DNA from: Desulfobacula sp.
GTDB lineage: Bacteria > Desulfobacterota > Desulfobacteria > Desulfobacterales > Desulfobacteraceae
Direction of reading: 5' to 3'
NCBI GenBank assembly: GCA_023701135.1
Contig: JAMPXP010000020.1
Span: 35,028-99,027 of the forward strand
DNA: 64,000 nucleotides
In this document: piece by piece, positions 26,290 through 36,700 of the stretch
Layout of the letters: the number at the start of each line of letters is the position of its first letter
Position numbering within the stretch: position 1 is the first letter of the stretch
Position numbers and translations under genes: made by a program
The notes under the pieces: model-generated
Told to the model about the DNA's origin: nothing
Seen by the model: only the letters and a program-made list of their open reading frames with translations
Databases searched by the model: none

Positions 26290-29200
26290 ATGCCACTGCC
26301 ATATACACCCATTGATGAAGATTCAAACAACGCATTATATTCCGGGGATCTGGCCTTTTTATCCCGGACGGCGGCAGAGCTTTTTGATCTGTCTTTGGAA
26401 CAGGATATTTATGAGGTTATCGGCACCCGCTTGAAAGAGATGGTGGGCGAGGCCTTTGTCATCATCAATGAATATGACGACAATACCCGGCTTTTTCGCA
26501 CCAGAGCCCTGAAAGGGTTGGGGGGCTTTGCCGGAACCGTCGTCAAACTGCTGAACCGGAACCCGGAAGACATGGCCGTGGTTCTCGATGATCCTGAAGC
26601 CTTGGAGGTGCTGTTGACCGGAAAAATGGCCAGGGGCCCTGCCGGGCTTTACGAACTCAGCTTTAAAACCATTCCCCGGCTCGTCTGTCAAACCATTGAA
26701 GCCCTGCTCCATATCGGAACGATCTATGTCATGGGCTTTGCCCGGCAGGGAGAGCTCCTGGGAGATGCCGTCATCATCTGCCGCCGGGGGGAGAACGAAA
26801 CCCGGGTCGCACAGCAAACCCTTTTCATTGAAACCTTTATCAACCAGGCCGCCCTTGCCCTGCACCGGAAACAGGCGGAAGAGGACCTGAGAAAAAGCGA
26901 GGAAACCCACCGGAAATTCATCGAGCACGCTCCCTTTGGAATGTATACGACCAATTTAAAGGGTGAATTTACCTATCTGAACAAAAAGCTGGAGAACCTT
27001 ACAGGGTATAAAAGAGAGGACTGGCTCCATAAACCCTACCATTCCCTTGTCCATCCGGATGATCTGGATTTTGTCCAAGAGAAAATCAGGCGCCGTCTCA
27101 ACGGGAAAATCGGCACGGATTCCTATGAGATCAGAATTTTCAATGCCAAAAATGAAATCCGATGGATCAGGATCAGTTCCGAGTCCATTTTTGAAGACAC
27201 AAAAGAGGGAAAAAAACTGGCCGGTATGCAGGCCTTTGTTGAAGATGTTACAAAGATAAGGCGCTCGGAAGATATTACCAGGACCCTGTTTGCCATTTCA
27301 AATGCCGTGACGGCAACCAACAATCTGGCCGATCTGTATCAGCAGATCCACCAATTGCTGGGCAAGGTCTTTGATGTCACGAATTTTTTTATCGTCATTG
27401 TTGATACCAAGAAACACACCCTTCATTTTCCTTATTGTGTGGATACCATGGATAAGGATTTTTCTTCCATTGACAATTTTGATGAAAATGGATCCTTGAG
27501 CGGCCTGGTGGTATCCCGGCAAAAACCCATTCTCCTAAAAAAGAAAGAGCTTGAACAGAGGGCGGCGCAAAACGGCGTCTGGGGTCCGGTGCCCCTGATC
27601 TGGATGGGGGTTCCCCTGATGATCAGGGATGAGGTCATCGGGGTCATCGCAGTGCAGAGCTATACCGATGCCGGTTTATACGATGAGCAGGATTTGCAGG
27701 TCCTGGCCTCTGTTTCCGGTCAGGTGGCCATTGCCATCGAGCGGAAACAGGTGGAAGAGGCCCTGAGAAAAAGCGAGGCCCTTTTCAAGTTGATAACCGA
27801 GAATACCAGCGCCCTGGTTTCCATCCATGACTCCAACGGCGATTACCTTTTTGCCAGCCCGTCCCATGAGCAGTTGGGGTTCCGGCCCGAAGAACTCATC
27901 GGCAAGTCCGGTTTTGCCATGATGGAAGAAGAGGATATCGGGCCGTTGCTCGCGCACCTGGAGAAAGCCCGGAAAAATGAAATATCAGCGGCTTTTCTGG
28001 ATTACAGGCTCAGGGATAAAAACGGCAGCATCCATTATTTCCGAGGCTCATTTGATGCGGTAACCAGGCCGGACGGGTCCCTGGAAAGAATTGTCTGTGT
28101 GGGAGAAGACATCACGGAACTGCGTAAGGCCCAGGCAGAAAAAGTGGACGCCCTGGCCCTGGCCGCGGAAACTGAAAAGCTGGCCCTGGTGGGCCAGATC
28201 GCCGGAAAAATGGCCCATGATTTTAATAATATCCTGGGCGTGGTCATGGGAAATGCCGAGCTGGCCCTCATGGACTGCCCCCATGAAAATACAAGAAAAA
28301 CACTGGAGCTGATTTTTGAGCAGACCCTTCGGGGAAAAAACCTGACCAAAAACCTGGTGGCCTTTGCCAGGGATCAGGAACCCAGGCAGGAATTCTTCCG
28401 GATGGATGAGAAGATGGAGCTGGTCATGGCGCTCTTGAAAAAGGATCTGGAAGGGATCCGGTTGATCCGGGAGTATGGTAGCGGCATCCCAGAAATACTG
28501 GCTGATCCGGGCATGGTGGAGCATGCCGTTGTCAACCTGATTCAGAATTCGATCCATGCCGTCAGCCTTGCGGAACATCCTGAAATCATCGTCCGCACCT
28601 ATTATCAGGAGGAATGCGTTGTTTTGGAGATTGAAGATAACGGTTGCGGCATTCCTTCCGGCTCGCTCAAGGAGATTTTTGAGCCTTCCTTTACCCTTAA
28701 GGGCAGCAAAGATACCGCCGGGATGTATAAAACCGGCATCAAGGGCACCGGCTACGGCATGTCCAATGTGAAAAAATACGTGGACCAGCACAAGGGCCGG
28801 ATTTCGGTCCATTCCGAATTGAAAAAAGGGACAAGGGTGGCGGTTTCCCTGCCGGTCATCAAAAAAGACTTGACCGATGAAGAAATCCAGGAAATTAAAA
28901 AAGAAAATATCTGTTGCAGAAAATATATTCTGCTGGTTGAAGACGAACAGGCCATCTCCGATATCCAGCGCCGTATATTGACCCAGGAGCCCCTGCACCA
29001 CCGGGTGGATATTGCCGCAGGCGCGCAGGCGGCCGTTGATTTAGTCAACATGAATCCCTATGATCTTATCAGCCTGGATTATATTTTGCCGGGCGAACTC
29101 ACCGGCATGGATGTGTATCACCATATCCGGAGTAAAAATAAAACCGTTCCCGTCCTTTTCATTTCCGGCAATATCGAATTTCTCGAATCCATTAAAGACT

Positions 29201-29301
29201 TGAAACAAAGAGACCCTTATATGGATCATCTGTCAAAGCCCTGCAAACACCTGGATTATATCGGCAGCATCCATAAGCTCTTGGCCGGTTTGCCGACGTG
29301 A
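26290..29301 (+). CDS. Hybrid sensor histidine kinase with GAF and PAS domains and a C-terminal receiver
   Basis: The 1003-residue protein has no membrane segment and is probably cytoplasmic. The order is GAF (about 20-195), PAS (about 205-320, YTTNLKGEFTYLNKKLENLTGYK), GAF (about 330-490), PAS (about 500-620, SPSHEQLGFRPEELIGKS), HisKA (MAHDFNNILGVVMGNAELAL, with the phosphorylated His in MAHDF), HATPase (NLIQNSIHAVS, DNGCGIPSGSL, GYGMSNVKK) and a receiver domain (ILLVEDEQ, SLDYILPGEL with the phosphoacceptor Asp, LSKP). GAF-GAF-PAS-PAS-kinase-receiver hybrids are common in deltaproteobacteria. No cognate output gene is visible next door. Confidence 0.92.
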   Translation: MPLPYTPIDEDSNNALYSGDLAFLSRTAAELFDLSLEQDIYEVIGTRLKEMVGEAFVIINEYDDNTRLFRTRALKGLGGFAGTVVKLLNRNPEDMAVVLDDPEALEVLLTGKMARGPAGLYELSFKTIPRLVCQTIEALLHIGTIYVMGFARQGELLGDAVIICRRGENETRVAQQTLFIETFINQAALALHRKQAEEDLRKSEETHRKFIEHAPFGMYTTNLKGEFTYLNKKLENLTGYKREDWLHKPYHSLVHPDDLDFVQEKIRRRLNGKIGTDSYEIRIFNAKNEIRWIRISSESIFEDTKEGKKLAGMQAFVEDVTKIRRSEDITRTLFAISNAVTATNNLADLYQQIHQLLGKVFDVTNFFIVIVDTKKHTLHFPYCVDTMDKDFSSIDNFDENGSLSGLVVSRQKPILLKKKELEQRAAQNGVWGPVPLIWMGVPLMIRDEVIGVIAVQSYTDAGLYDEQDLQVLASVSGQVAIAIERKQVEEALRKSEALFKLITENTSALVSIHDSNGDYLFASPSHEQLGFRPEELIGKSGFAMMEEEDIGPLLAHLEKARKNEISAAFLDYRLRDKNGSIHYFRGSFDAVTRPDGSLERIVCVGEDITELRKAQAEKVDALALAAETEKLALVGQIAGKMAHDFNNILGVVMGNAELALMDCPHENTRKTLELIFEQTLRGKNLTKNLVAFARDQEPRQEFFRMDEKMELVMALLKKDLEGIRLIREYGSGIPEILADPGMVEHAVVNLIQNSIHAVSLAEHPEIIVRTYYQEECVVLEIEDNGCGIPSGSLKEIFEPSFTLKGSKDTAGMYKTGIKGTGYGMSNVKKYVDQHKGRISVHSELKKGTRVAVSLPVIKKDLTDEEIQEIKKENICCRKYILLVEDEQAISDIQRRILTQEPLHHRVDIAAGAQAAVDLVNMNPYDLISLDYILPGELTGMDVYHHIRSKNKTVPVLFISGNIEFLESIKDLKQRDPYMDHLSKPCKHLDYIGSIHKLLAGLPT

Positions 29302-29304
29302 GCG

Positions 29305-29973
29305 TTATCCGGCCCCGTATTGTTCCAGATAGGCATTGATCTTGGACAGCATGCGATCATCCAGGATGATCCTCCCGTTGATCCGCCGGTTGTGGAGCCG
29401 GGTTTTGATGTCCGTGATGGTGACGATGGCGTGGATGGGGATGCCCAGAGTTTTTTCAACCTCTTTTAGGGCGTTCGCATCGGTCTTGCCTTTTTCTTCC
29501 CGGTTGACGCTGATGATGATGCCCGAGACCCTGGGGTTGCCGCAGGATTTCAGGACCTCCAGGGATTCCCGGATGGCCTTTCCCGAGGTGATGACGTCAT
29601 CCACCAGGATGAGGCGGGATTCGGCCGTCAGGGGCATGCCCACCACTACGCTTTTGTCGGCATAGGTTTTGGCCTCTTTCCGGTTAAAGACATAGCCCTT
29701 GTCCAGGCCCAGGTCGGCCAGGGCCGAAGCCGCCGAGATGCAGAGGGGAATGCCTTTATAGGCCGGGCCATAGATCCCGTCAAACCTATCGGAAAAATGT
29801 TCCTGAATGGCCCTGGCATAGAATCCGCCCAGCCGCTTGATTTTCAGGCCGGTGTCAAACATGCCGGTATTGATGAAATAGGGGGCCAAGCGGCCGCTTT
29901 TCAGTTCAAATTCCCCGAATCTTAAGGCATTGCATTCCACAAGAAATTCAATAAATTCTTCTTTATAGGTCAT
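29305..29973 (-). CDS. pyrE: Orotate phosphoribosyltransferase
   Basis: The enzyme makes orotidine 5'-phosphate from orotate and PRPP in pyrimidine synthesis. The PRPP-binding motif is LILVDDVITSGKAIRESLEVL, and GPAYKGIPLC carries the orotate/flexible-loop segment. The start at 29973 has AAGGAC seven bases upstream and gives 222 residues, while a start 11 codons earlier is less likely. The motif GATAAGATAAGGAC occurs twice just upstream, about 40 bases apart. It is the third gene of the pyrD-pyrK-pyrE operon and converges with the hybrid kinase gene with only three bases between. Confidence 0.93.
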   Translation of the reverse strand: MTYKEEFIEFLVECNALRFGEFELKSGRLAPYFINTGMFDTGLKIKRLGGFYARAIQEHFSDRFDGIYGPAYKGIPLCISAASALADLGLDKGYVFNRKEAKTYADKSVVVGMPLTAESRLILVDDVITSGKAIRESLEVLKSCGNPRVSGIIISVNREEKGKTDANALKEVEKTLGIPIHAIVTITDIKTRLHNRRINGRIILDDRMLSKINAYLEQYGAG

Positions 29974-30040
29974 GGGAGTCCTTATCTTATCGTCCTTTCT
30001 TAGCACTTTTATTTCATCGTCCTTATCTTATCATCGGGGG

Positions 30041-30859
30041 TTACCGGCAGCGCCAGGAAAAATACAGGGAAAGATCCACTTCCCTGCCTGATTTTAAGAG
30101 AGCCTTTTTATTAAAATCCTTCATTTCCCTCAGGGCCTCGGAGCCGAATACCGGCCCGTCCTTGCAGACCACCTGTTTGCCGCAGACGCAGGCCCCGCAG
30201 ACCCCGAATCCGCACCGCATATAGCGTTCCAGGGAGACCTGACAGGGGATGCCGTGGGTTTCGCAGAGCTGAAACACCTTGTACATCATAATTTCCGGGC
30301 CGCAGGCATAGACCATGTCCAGGGAGCCTCCGTCTGTGATCCGCCGTTCCAGGAGGTCTGTGACCAGCCCCTTGTGGCCGAGGCTGCCGTCATCGGTGCA
30401 GATTTCCCGGGCAAGGGCAAAGCGGTCCGGAAAAAGGATAGCATCCTTGGACCGGGCCCCGTGGATCAGGGTGGTGTCGCCGGGAAGCTGCTCCACCAGG
30501 GTGGCCAGGGGGGCCATGCCGCAGCCGCCGGCCACCACGGCAGATCTCTGGCTGAACTGAATATCAAACCCGTTGCCAAAGGGGCCCCGGATGCCCACCA
30601 GGTCTCCCTTTGTAAGGGCGATGGCCTTTCTGGAAAAAACGCCCTTGGCCTCGATGGTGATGCCGAACCGGTGTGGGCCATGATGGGAAATGGTATAGGG
30701 CTTTTCATCCAGCCCCGGAATCCAGACCATGACGAACTGCCCCGGCCTGAAGGCCAGGCTGTGGTCAAAGAACAGGGTGGCGTAGTCCGGGGCCTCTCTT
30801 TTGTTTTCCGTCACCCGGAGCATGAGGGGTTTCTGGTCCATAACGGGTTTTGTCATCAT
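30041..30859 (-). CDS. pyrK: Dihydroorotate dehydrogenase electron-transfer subunit
   Basis: This 272-residue flavoprotein transfers electrons between PyrD and NAD. It has the FAD-binding region PYTISHHGPHRFGITIEAKG, the NAD-binding pattern SAVVAGGCGMAPLATLVEQLPG and the C-terminal 2Fe-2S site RCGFGVCGACVCGKQVVCKDGP. It follows pyrD with an ATGA overlap and precedes pyrE by 67 bases. This pairing is the NAD-linked type 1B dihydroorotate dehydrogenase. Confidence 0.93.
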   Translation of the reverse strand: MMTKPVMDQKPLMLRVTENKREAPDYATLFFDHSLAFRPGQFVMVWIPGLDEKPYTISHHGPHRFGITIEAKGVFSRKAIALTKGDLVGIRGPFGNGFDIQFSQRSAVVAGGCGMAPLATLVEQLPGDTTLIHGARSKDAILFPDRFALAREICTDDGSLGHKGLVTDLLERRITDGGSLDMVYACGPEIMMYKVFQLCETHGIPCQVSLERYMRCGFGVCGACVCGKQVVCKDGPVFGSEALREMKDFNKKALLKSGREVDLSLYFSWRCR

Positions 30860-31800
30860 TCGCCTTCCTTGTGGGCCGCCCCTTTGATATCCGCCAGGGT
30901 CAGGTTGCGCTGGGAAAGCCAGGCCTCCATTTCATCGGCAATCTTCTGAAAGACCTCAATGCCCCGGTACCGGACCGCCGTGCCGATTCCCACCAGCTCG
31001 GCCCCGGCCATGACCATTTCTATGGCGTCTTCCCCGGTGGTGATGCCGCCCAGGCCGATGACGGGAATGGAAACGGCCTTGTAAATATCAAATACGCACC
31101 GGACCGCTATGGGTTTGATCATGGGCCCGGACAGGCCTCCCTTTTTAAAGGCCAGGACAGGCCTTTTGGATTCAATGTCAATGACCATGCCCGGCCCCAC
31201 GGTATTGATGGCGCAGATGGCGTCGGCCCCGGCATCCTCGCAGGTTCTGGCAATATCGGCAATGTCCGGGGCCTGGGGGGTGAGTTTGACAATGAGGGGA
31301 ACCGAGATGGCCTTTTTCACGGCAGAGACCACAGCCCTGGAAGAGTCCCGGTTGATGCCGAAGATCATGCCGTGCTGTTCGGAATTGGGGCAGGAGATAT
31401 TGATTTCAATGAAATCCGGTTTTTTTGAGGACACATATTCGGCCACCCGCCGGTATTCATCCACGGAACCGCCATAGATGCTCGCAATGATGGGGAAATC
31501 CCGGTGTTCCAGTTCGGCCCATTCGTTTTCCATGTTGAGATATCCGGGGGAGGGCAGGCCCACGGCATTGATGAGGCCGCAGCCCAGATCGATGACCGTG
31601 GGGTTGTTATGCCCGTCTCTGGGTTCAGGGCCGATGGATTTCAGGGTCACCAGGCCGCAGCCGGCTTCATGGACCCGCTCAAGGATGTCCTTGCTGTTTC
31701 CCAGGATACCTGAAGCCAGGACCGTGGGGTTTTTCAATGTTCTGTGCAGAAACCGGATGCCCATGTGTTTTAACCGTTCCCAAAAATTATACGCTGGCAT
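30856..31800 (-). CDS. pyrD: Dihydroorotate dehydrogenase, catalytic subunit (class 1B)
   Basis: The 314-residue FMN enzyme oxidises dihydroorotate to orotate. Key parts are NPTVLASGILGNS (FMN site), FIEINISCPNSEQHG with the class 1 catalytic Cys, and IGLGGITTGEDAIEMVMAGA (FMN phosphate site). The first ATG at 31800 has no clear ribosome binding site; ATG at 31764 (MGIRFLHRTL) is an alternative with a weak one. It begins the pyrD-pyrK-pyrE operon. Confidence 0.93.
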   Translation of the reverse strand: MPAYNFWERLKHMGIRFLHRTLKNPTVLASGILGNSKDILERVHEAGCGLVTLKSIGPEPRDGHNNPTVIDLGCGLINAVGLPSPGYLNMENEWAELEHRDFPIIASIYGGSVDEYRRVAEYVSSKKPDFIEINISCPNSEQHGMIFGINRDSSRAVVSAVKKAISVPLIVKLTPQAPDIADIARTCEDAGADAICAINTVGPGMVIDIESKRPVLAFKKGGLSGPMIKPIAVRCVFDIYKAVSIPVIGLGGITTGEDAIEMVMAGAELVGIGTAVRYRGIEVFQKIADEMEAWLSQRNLTLADIKGAAHKEGE

Positions 31801-31868
31801 TTATTAACACATTATGACAAGCTGAAACAATACGAATTTTAAAATCCAACCATGAGGAGATTCCATCC

Positions 31869-32675
31869 ATGAACATTCAACACCTCCATCTCATATATTT
31901 CAGCCCGACCCGCACCACCCGCCACATCCTCGAAGAAATCGCCAAAGGAATGGGCTGGGAAGCCGCAACCGTCACCGACATTACACAACCTGAGATCCGG
32001 AGCCAAAAACCGCCGGTATTCGGGAACGATCTGGTGCTCCTGGGCGCCCCGGTTTACAGCGGGCGGCTGCCCAAGGATGCAGCCCGGTATTTTTCTGAAC
32101 TCACGGCCCGGGGAGCCCTGGCCGTTCCCGTGGTCCTATACGGAAACCGGGCCTATGAGGACGCCCTCCTGGAATTAAAGAACACGGCCGAAGCCTGCGG
32201 GTTTGCGTCCCTGGCCGCCGGGGCCTTTATCGGCGAGCATTCTTTTTCCGGCAAGGACTATATCATTGCCCCAAACCGGCCGGACAAGGAAGATTTGGCC
32301 AAGGCCTTTGCCTTTGGCCAAAAGATTGCCGGACTGCTGGAAAGCATTCAATCTCCCATGGACATCGGCCCCTTGACCGTTCCGGGTCAGTTTCCCTATA
32401 AAGAGGCCGTCGCCCGTGGCCCCATGGATTTCATCCAGGTCACGGAGGATTGTGACGGCTGCGGGGTCTGCCTCCCGGCCTGCCCTGCAACTGCCATTGA
32501 TGAGGCAAATCGGTACGCCACCCGGCCTGAGCGCTGCATGTATTGCTGCGCCTGTATCAAGGCCTGTCCCCAGGGTGCCAGGATTATGAAAGAAGGCCCC
32601 TTGAAAGGCATTGCCAAAATGCTGAGCGAGAGCTTCTCTGCCAGAAAGGAACCGGAAACCTTTTTTGCAGGCTGA
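31869..32675 (+). CDS. EFR1-family flavodoxin/ferredoxin protein
   Basis: The 268-residue protein fuses a flavodoxin-like domain (LIYFSPTRTTRHILEEIAKG, LLGAPVYSGRLP) with a C-terminal ferredoxin carrying two 4Fe-4S motifs: CDGCGVCLPACP and CMYCCACIKACP. EFR1 proteins are predicted intracellular electron carriers of anaerobes. GGAG sits ten bases before the ATG. The gene is divergent from pyrD across about 68 bases and lies just before the defence pair. No partner enzyme can be named from context. Confidence 0.9.
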   Translation: MNIQHLHLIYFSPTRTTRHILEEIAKGMGWEAATVTDITQPEIRSQKPPVFGNDLVLLGAPVYSGRLPKDAARYFSELTARGALAVPVVLYGNRAYEDALLELKNTAEACGFASLAAGAFIGEHSFSGKDYIIAPNRPDKEDLAKAFAFGQKIAGLLESIQSPMDIGPLTVPGQFPYKEAVARGPMDFIQVTEDCDGCGVCLPACPATAIDEANRYATRPERCMYCCACIKACPQGARIMKEGPLKGIAKMLSESFSARKEPETFFAG

Positions 32676-32986
32676 TAGGCGCAGATGAGGGGTTATTTTT
32701 TTTCAGATTCAAATCAGAGATTTGAGGAAAAAGGTCTTTAAAGTTTAATATGGAAATTCTGGTTTTATATTCATACATTTAATAGAAGGTTGGCGCAATA
32801 ATGGAATCACCCCCCTTTACAACCATAATTTGTCTTGATACAAGGTTAGTCAAAAATTCATTAATAGCAGCAATTGGGTAACATTCGGAGGTGAATGGAA
32901 GAGGAGACTGAAAATATCTATTAATATTTTTGGGGAATATTTTTGCATTTAGGCGATAAATTGGTGCTTCTACCGGAGATAGCTGT
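32676..32986. other. 311-bp AT-rich region upstream of the HamAB-like pair
   Basis: It holds a short hairpin (TCAAATC-aga-GATTTGA, 32709-32725) that is not followed by T and is thus not a typical terminator. A GGAGGTGA-like site before a nine-codon frame (MEEETENIY) stops about 50 bases before the hamA-like start. A hexamer pair TTGATA / TCATTA with 17 bases between might be a weak promoter. Nothing else is recognised. Confidence 0.4.
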
Positions 32987-33784
32987 TTGATTGAAAAACT
33001 ATCGACATTAGTCTATGAGAATCGCGAACAGCAGGTTTGCTGGCAGGGGTATAATCTGCTGGATAATGCTGCTTTTGATTCCTTCATGACAAAAGATGTA
33101 GCTGCGCGTTTAAATGACGAAGAAGGTTCTATCGAGTTTAAATCACACTTGCGAAGTCTCACCTTGACTGGATTTGGTAAGGTAAGTCTTGAAGCTGTAT
33201 TAGATGCTGATATCCCAGAAGAACGTGATTGGGCTGTAGGAGAAGCTTTTGCAGAAGCATGGTTAAGTGAAGAATATAAGATCATTTGGCCATGGAATAT
33301 GGAGAGAGACAAACGGAATGCAAACGCCAGCCTGCCTGGGGCCGATCTGATAGGATTCATTGCCAATGGGATTGAATCAAGATTGGTATTAGGGGAAGTA
33401 AAGTCATCAACTGAAAAAAAATATCCGCCACAAGTAATGTCTGGTAGAAGTGGGCATATAGGACATCAAATTGATAACTTGGCGAATAATCTCGGTACAA
33501 TAACTCAACTTCTAAAATGGTTGTGCCCCCGCTGCAAGAACACTGATCTTGAAACAATTTATACTGATTCGCTCACCCTCTATTTTAACTCTGGAAACAA
33601 AGCAGTGTCCCTTTTTGGTGTATTGATTCGTGAGACAAACTTTAATGAACTTGATCTAAAAAACCGTGGAAAAATTTTAGGTCGTTCTCTGAGTGCCCCA
33701 ACCTCTTGTCATCTGGTTGCGTTGTATCTGCCCTGCAAAATTGCCGCACTTCCTGAAAAAGTGAAAGGAGGTACAGCATCATGA
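32987..33784 (+). CDS. hamA: HamA-like PD-(D/E)xK nuclease of a Hachiman-type pair
   Basis: The 265-residue protein has no recognised N-terminal domain. Its middle shows WAVGEAFAEAWL, then GADLIGF (Asp120) and RLVLGEVKSS (Glu137, Lys139), the arrangement of a PD-(D/E)xK nuclease core with Asp in one strand and ExK in the next. A helix with HIGHQIDNLANNLGTITQLL follows. In the Hachiman system HamA is such a nuclease and is followed by a large helicase, which is exactly the context here. I do not see the typical DUF1837 sequence clearly, so this may be a divergent HamA. The start is TTG at 32987, with GGAG eight bases upstream; no ATG lies between it and the previous in-frame stop at 32957. It overlaps the helicase gene by four bases. 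Confidence 0.6.
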   Translation: MIEKLSTLVYENREQQVCWQGYNLLDNAAFDSFMTKDVAARLNDEEGSIEFKSHLRSLTLTGFGKVSLEAVLDADIPEERDWAVGEAFAEAWLSEEYKIIWPWNMERDKRNANASLPGADLIGFIANGIESRLVLGEVKSSTEKKYPPQVMSGRSGHIGHQIDNLANNLGTITQLLKWLCPRCKNTDLETIYTDSLTLYFNSGNKAVSLFGVLIRETNFNELDLKNRGKILGRSLSAPTSCHLVALYLPCKIAALPEKVKGGTAS

Positions 33785-36700
33785 ATCACTGGCTATTAGA
33801 CAATATTGGTTCTTCTCGTCTTGAGGCACTGAAACAAGCGGAACGAGTTCTGGTTTATCGTGAGTTGCTGCACCATGCAATTGAAATTGACTTTGGGATG
33901 ATTCAAAGAACAGCGGAAGCTTTAGAAATAGCGACACTTGATTTGCTTCTTGAGCGGCTTCAAGAAACTGAAGATAAAAGAAATACTCTCAAACAAACTG
34001 CCGCAGATGCATTTCGGCTTTACCGTGTTTTGCCAAGGAATAATAATCCAATAGTCGATGGATTGCAATTATTGCGAATGAGTGCGCTTGCCTTACTTGG
34101 TGATATGGGCGCAGATGCCGCTCGCCTATTGCGTGAAATAGACTGGCCGCAATTACCTGTGAAATCTTCGAACTGGCATGACCGCACTTGGGCGGTGATT
34201 CTTGAAATATGGCTTAGGCTAATCCGGAAACAAGGCTGGACTGACCGTGATGCTGTCTTGGAAAGTATTGCAAATTTACGGAGCGCCCAACAGGAATTTG
34301 AAGAGCAATATCTGAAAGGAAAAAGAGGCGTCTCCGCTAGGTCAACTGCTCTTGAACTAATTGGACTGTATCATTTGGCTAAAGCGGCCGAACTCTTTGC
34401 ACATTTTATCACCGATGGCGTGGTTGAAGGTAATTATCAAATCCATCAACTGCTGGAAACACATTTTGACAGAGTGCTTGCTGTCTGCCAAACAACACAG
34501 TTGCTGGAATTGGAACCGTTAACCCGTTTGCTATCGGCTTGTGCTTCACAGATGGTGGAAAATTCCATTTGGACTGTTACTCGGGCCGTAAATTCACGCG
34601 TAACGAAGTTCGTACGAAGCCTTGTGGATAAGGGCCGCGGCGATCGTGCCATATTTGATGTATTGCCGCCTCAGCGCCGCACACTGGCAGAAAAAGGCTT
34701 GTTGGGCTCCAGCCGCCGTGCTGTGGTTATCAGCCTGCCGACCTCAAGCGGCAAAACGCTAATCGCACAATTCAGGATTTTACAGGCATTAAATCAGTTT
34801 GACCATGAACAAGGTTGGGTGGCCTATCTTGCTCCGACACGGACTTTGGTCAATCAAATTGCCCGCCAATTGCGTCGTGATTTTGCTCCATTGGATATTC
34901 AAGTGGAACAGGTCAGCCCTGCTCTTGAAGTTGACAATATAGAGATGGGGCTATTGCAGGAGCACGATAAGAATCAAGCTTTTCGTGTTTTGGTGACCAC
35001 TCCCGAAAAGTTGGATTTAATGTTGCGTCAGGGCTGGGAAGAAAAAATCGGCAGACCATTAACCCTGGTGGTTGTCGATGAGGCACATAATATCCAAGAT
35101 ATTCGTAGAGGGCTAAAACTTGAACTTCTGCTTTCAACCATTAACAAAGAGTGTCAGCTTGCACAGTTTTTATTGCTTACCCCATTTATCGATAATGCTC
35201 GTGAAGTTGCTCGCTGGCTAGGCGGCACAAATTCGGAAGACGTAAGTCTATCAGTTGACTGGCAACCAAATGATCGTGTCATCGGTATCGTTCAGGCTGA
35301 AAAGGTTAAAGCTTTGAGTAAAGGAAGCTTTGATTATCGTTTGAGCCTTGAAACCATCCATACGACCCGGAAAACAATGTCGGTAGACGAACTTCTTTTT
35401 TTCCCGAAATCGGAAGAGATTGCTAAAACATACAGTAAAGTATCAAAGCAGAGTACATTGGCAGCGGTAACGGCACAGAAACTATTGGACCGAGGGCCGG
35501 TTATTGTCATAAACTCCAGCCCGTCAGAGGTCTGGAGCTTGGCTAATAAATTCAAAATCGAGAGAAACAGAAATGATAGTATTTCAGAAAATATCCGTCT
35601 TGTTCAGGATTTTCTGAAACTTGAATTTGGTCAAAGCTTTCCATTAGTGGAACTTCTTGATTATGGAGTCGGTGTCCATCATGCGGGACTTTCTGATGAC
35701 GTTCGCTCCCTGATGGAATGGTTGTTTGAAGAAAATGAACTGAAGTTTCTGGTAGCCACTACCACCATTGCGCAAGGTGTGAATTTTCCGGTTACCGGTG
35801 TGGTCATGGCTTCACATCAGTACCGCTTGCCTAAGCCACCATTTAGGGAAATCATGCCACCGGAAGATTTTTGGAATATCGCCGGACGAGCAGGACGCAT
35901 CGGTCAAGGAAGTCTCGGGGTTGTTGCACTTGTAGCTGATAGCAATGGAAAAGCTGAAACGCTTAAAAAATTTATTAATAATCAATCCGGTGATCTAAAC
36001 TCTGCGCTTTTGCAATTAGCAATAGAAGCTGGTGATCTCATGACCGACCTTGGTGACATTGTTTATCGAAAGCCTGAATGGTCGAGTTTTCTTCAGTATC
36101 TGGCACACACCTATCGCCAGATGGGCAAACCGGAAACATTTGTAGAACAGGTAGAACAGGTTTTACGTGGTACGCTGGGATTTGAAAAACTTCGCACCCA
36201 TAATTCAAAGTTAGCAAATAAACTCTTGAGTGGCATACATACATACACAGATTACCTAAAACGTCCTAAGCAACCTCTTAAATTAGTGGACAGTACCGGA
36301 TTCTCACTACAGAGCATCAACGCTGTGCTTGTGCTATCCAAAAAAGAAAATATCAATAAGTCGTCTTGGGATTCAGAGAGTCTGTTCTCGAATAGAAGCA
36401 ACAAACTTGAAGATATGATGGGCATCCTACTTCGTGTTCCTGAACTTAGGGAGAACCTTCAAGCAGCCACAGGTGGTAAATCTCCTGATGGTAACAAGCT
36501 TGCACTCATCATAAAAGATTGGGTGAACGGAGAGTCAATAGCTGAGATTGCCAGACTCTATTTTGATGACAATATGACCGAATGCGGACGGAATTTATTT
36601 GGGAAATTAACACAAACTGCCTCTTGGGGTCTGGGCGCATTATTATCCATTACAGCAGGAGATTTGCCGGATGAAGAATATAAAAAATTGAGCAATTTAC

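Noticed and set aside
28048..29001. 317-residue minus-strand frame opposite the hybrid kinase
   Set aside because: The kinase and receiver motifs on the other strand settle the coding strand.
29976..30030. GATAAGATAAGGAC repeated twice before pyrE as a regulatory array
   Set aside because: Two copies only, each containing a ribosome-binding-like AAGGAC; duplication of a leader is simpler.
32709..32725. Hairpin TCAAATC-aga-GATTTGA after the EFR1 gene as a terminator
   Set aside because: It is only seven pairs and no T run follows in either direction.
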